Assembly (NCBI GenBank): GCA_024970065.1
Contig: CP103908.1
Coordinates: 248,001 to 312,000, forward strand
DNA length: 64,000 nt
Source of the DNA: Pediococcus acidilactici
GTDB taxonomy: Bacteria; Bacillota; Bacilli; Lactobacillales; Lactobacillaceae
Direction of reading: 5' to 3'
Below, piece after piece: positions 62,507 to 64,000 of the stretch; the first letter of the stretch is position 1; each line of letters begins with the position of its first letter. The notes beneath the pieces were generated by a model. The model did no database searches. It saw only the letters and a program-made list of their open reading frames with translations, and was not told the DNA's origin. The position numbers and the translations under genes are program-made.

Positions 62507-62810
62507 GTCAAAACGTGCTTTTGGCCCCAACTTTTTCCGGTTAATCAAATAAGGGACTCAATCGCCAAACCCACGATTAAGCCCCTTATTCCATTAATCC
62601 TGGGTGTTTTTCTGCAGCTGAGCCGAAACGTGTTCCAGCCCCCATGGTTCTGCGGTTAACCAAATTTTGGAGTAGTTCTCTGCAGTTAAGTCAAAACGTG
62701 CTTTTGACCCCAACTTTTTCCGGTTAATCAAATAAGGGACTCAATCGCCAAACCCACGATTAAGTCCCTTATTCCATTAATCCTCAAAAGCTGACCGGGG
62801 CCAAGAGCAC
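62507..62810. repeat. Long-hairpin repeat element, copy 3 (two near-identical units plus a remnant)
   Basis: Units at 62507-62601 and 62690-62783 differ at only two positions. A degraded piece (62610-62680) lies between them. The second unit is complete: outer stem GTGCTTTTGACCCC (62698-62711) / GGGGCCAAGAGCAC (62797-62810) and inner stem AATAAGGGACT (62731-62741) / AGTCCCTTATT (62763-62773) capped by AATCG/CGATT. The right end is 1 bp from the stop codon of the minus-strand gene at 62812. Confidence 0.85.
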
Positions 62811-62811
62811 T

Positions 62812-63753
62812 CTACACCATTATCCCCATCATCACCGGCACCATTATTAGTGATAATAACGTGGATTCCGTCACCATAATTGATGCAAAATCGGCATCCG
62901 CATCGTACAGCTTGGCGACTACTGGCGCATTCGTCATTACCGGCATGCATGATTGTAAAATGAAGACTTGCTTCATGATTAGGGGCATGGAACTTGGCAT
63001 TACTAACAGAGCCATTAAGCTTGGCGCAAAAACAAACCGGCCGAGTAAAACGCCCAAATTGTCTTTTTGGAAACGCATATTGCGCAACCCCGCATCGTAA
63101 ACGGAAACCCCAATAAACAGCATGGATAACGGGATGGTCAGTCCTCCTAAGTATGTGAAGCTAGACGATAAAAAACTAGGTAGGTGAATATTTAGAACGA
63201 TCAGGACGATTCCAATCATAAATCCTAAAAGAGGGGCTGAGAAAATCTTTTGCAAAGTGCTTTTTAGACTGATTTTGGTTTGGCGCTGTTGGTCACGTTG
63301 GATGAAGTAAACCCCTAACGTCCAAAAAATGGTCGTATTAGCCATGTAATAAACCAACACGTAAGGCAAGCTGCGTTCTCCGAAGATTGCTAGGTTAATG
63401 GGCAACCCGACAAAAACGGTGTTGGAGTTAAAAAACATGGAAGTGAACAGGCCTTGATGGCGCGGGTCAACGTGAATTAAGCGCACAATTAACCAAGCAA
63501 GTCCCATTAAAATGAACATCGATAGGACTGGATACCACAGATTGGGTAGCAGTTTAAAAAGTTCTGTTTTAGTAAAATCTTTGGTAATTGAAGTGATCAT
63601 GTAAGGTGGCAGGGCCACTTGGGTAACTAGTTTAGCAAGCAGTTTTTTGGAATCCTCGTTAAACCAGTGCCGAGAAGCTAAATAGTACCCTACGGCAACC
63701 ATGATGATGATTACCAGTACCCCTTGAATACTTTGTAATAAAATCGCACTCAC
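62812..63753 (-). CDS. AEC-family transporter (auxin efflux carrier fold)
   Basis: 313 residues, about ten hydrophobic segments in two halves. LVTQVALPPYMITSITK, FFNSNTVFVGLPINLAIFG and IPLSMLFIGVSVYDAG are typical of the AEC/malate permease family. The substrate may be an organic acid. The GTG start at 63753 has only a short-spaced GGGG ribosome site, and no better start is seen. The stop abuts the hairpin repeat. Confidence 0.86.
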   Translation of the reverse strand: MSAILLQSIQGVLVIIIMVAVGYYLASRHWFNEDSKKLLAKLVTQVALPPYMITSITKDFTKTELFKLLPNLWYPVLSMFILMGLAWLIVRLIHVDPRHQGLFTSMFFNSNTVFVGLPINLAIFGERSLPYVLVYYMANTTIFWTLGVYFIQRDQQRQTKISLKSTLQKIFSAPLLGFMIGIVLIVLNIHLPSFLSSSFTYLGGLTIPLSMLFIGVSVYDAGLRNMRFQKDNLGVLLGRFVFAPSLMALLVMPSSMPLIMKQVFILQSCMPVMTNAPVVAKLYDADADFASIMVTESTLLSLIMVPVMMGIMV

Positions 63754-63836
63754 CCCTAATTTGTTTTCTAGTCTATTTTAGCGCAATATCCATGGTAAAA
63801 TTGAACTTAATTAGTAATCAAATGGGGGAAATGAGC

Positions 63837-64000
63837 ATGGCAATCATTCAAGTACCACACGACTTGACCGAAGTGCGGGTTAAAAAAGAACAACTAAAGG
63901 AGCAAGGCCAAACGGTCACTGAAGAGCTGTTAATTCAACAAGCAATCCAGGATAATGCCCAACACTTATTAGACGACATTTTGGACGGGCACTACTTTAC
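63837..64000 (+). CDS. Hypothetical protein (partial, 3' end beyond window)
   Basis: The first 54 codons (AIIQVPHDLTEVRVKKEQLK, QTVTEELLIQQAIQDNAQ) show a soluble, charged, mostly helical N-terminus. I do not recognise the family. ATG 63837 lies 7 nt after GGGGGA; the ATG at 63831 is too close to the ribosome site. Confidence 0.6.
   Translation, partial: MAIIQVPHDLTEVRVKKEQLKEQGQTVTEELLIQQAIQDNAQHLLDDILDGHYF

Overview
The window looks like chromosomal DNA of a lactic acid bacterium of the family Lactobacillaceae. Evidence for this is the purR-glmU-prs housekeeping block, the CcpA-type cre sites, the cellobiose PTS proteins, PepO, a T-box in front of asnA, frequent TTG/GTG starts behind strong GGAGG ribosome sites, and a propanediol/glycerol utilisation (pdu) microcompartment operon of the Lactobacillus type. 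I do not assign a species. No rRNA, tRNA or CRISPR array was seen.

Layout. 1-3.6 kb: beta-glucoside PTS genes (EIIB, EIIA, 6-phospho-beta-glucosidase) between a GntR and an RpiR regulator, with no EIIC. 3.7-5.9 kb: NADH oxidase and acetoin/diacetyl reductase. 6.0-10.6 kb: a repeat element, an amino-acid permease, a Crp/Fnr regulator and a YfcC-type carrier. 10.7-13.8 kb: a uracil-DNA glycosylase-like gene and a metal ABC operon behind a Zur-like box. 14.0-16.3 kb: purR-glmU. 16.4-19.7 kb: an AT-rich insert with a TetR regulator and a two-gene ABC exporter resembling the haem exporter hrtRBA; it is bracketed by a 104-bp duplication of the glmU 3' end. 20.0-44.1 kb: the pdu/cobalamin island. 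44.2-47 kb: glpK and prs. 47-64 kb: a zinc-ribbon gene with a frameshift, a decayed gene, repeat elements, a MIP channel, a K+ channel, ansA, pepO, T-box-asnA, a purine permease, an RNase HI, a LysR/YeiH pair and an AEC transporter.

The island is the centre of the window. The main operon encodes a microcompartment shell (PduA, B, J, K, N, U), B12-dependent diol/glycerol dehydratase (PduCDE) with its reactivase (PduGH), adenosyltransferase PduO, and the aldehyde-processing enzymes PduP, PduQ, PduL and PduW. It then runs into an old-yellow-enzyme reductase and a phosphatase. No cobalamin-synthesis genes lie in the window. Instead I see what looks like a cobalamin capture and import route. A secreted alpha/alpha-toroid protein and a membrane-anchored DUF4430 protein together carry the two domain types of mammalian intrinsic factor/transcobalamin. 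A dedicated ECF transporter has a CbrT-like S component. Most unusually, the AraC-type activator PocR ends in a DUF4430-like domain resembling the one on the surface protein. I read this as a possible capture-import-sense system for B12; ligand binding is inference. Three promoters of the island carry cre sites, so carbon catabolite control is likely.

A second theme is a family of long imperfect hairpin repeats at about 6.1, 49.2 and 62.6 kb, with related simple hairpins at 13.8 and 31.45 kb. Their stems differ in sequence but keep pairing, and two copies sit directly against gene 3' ends.
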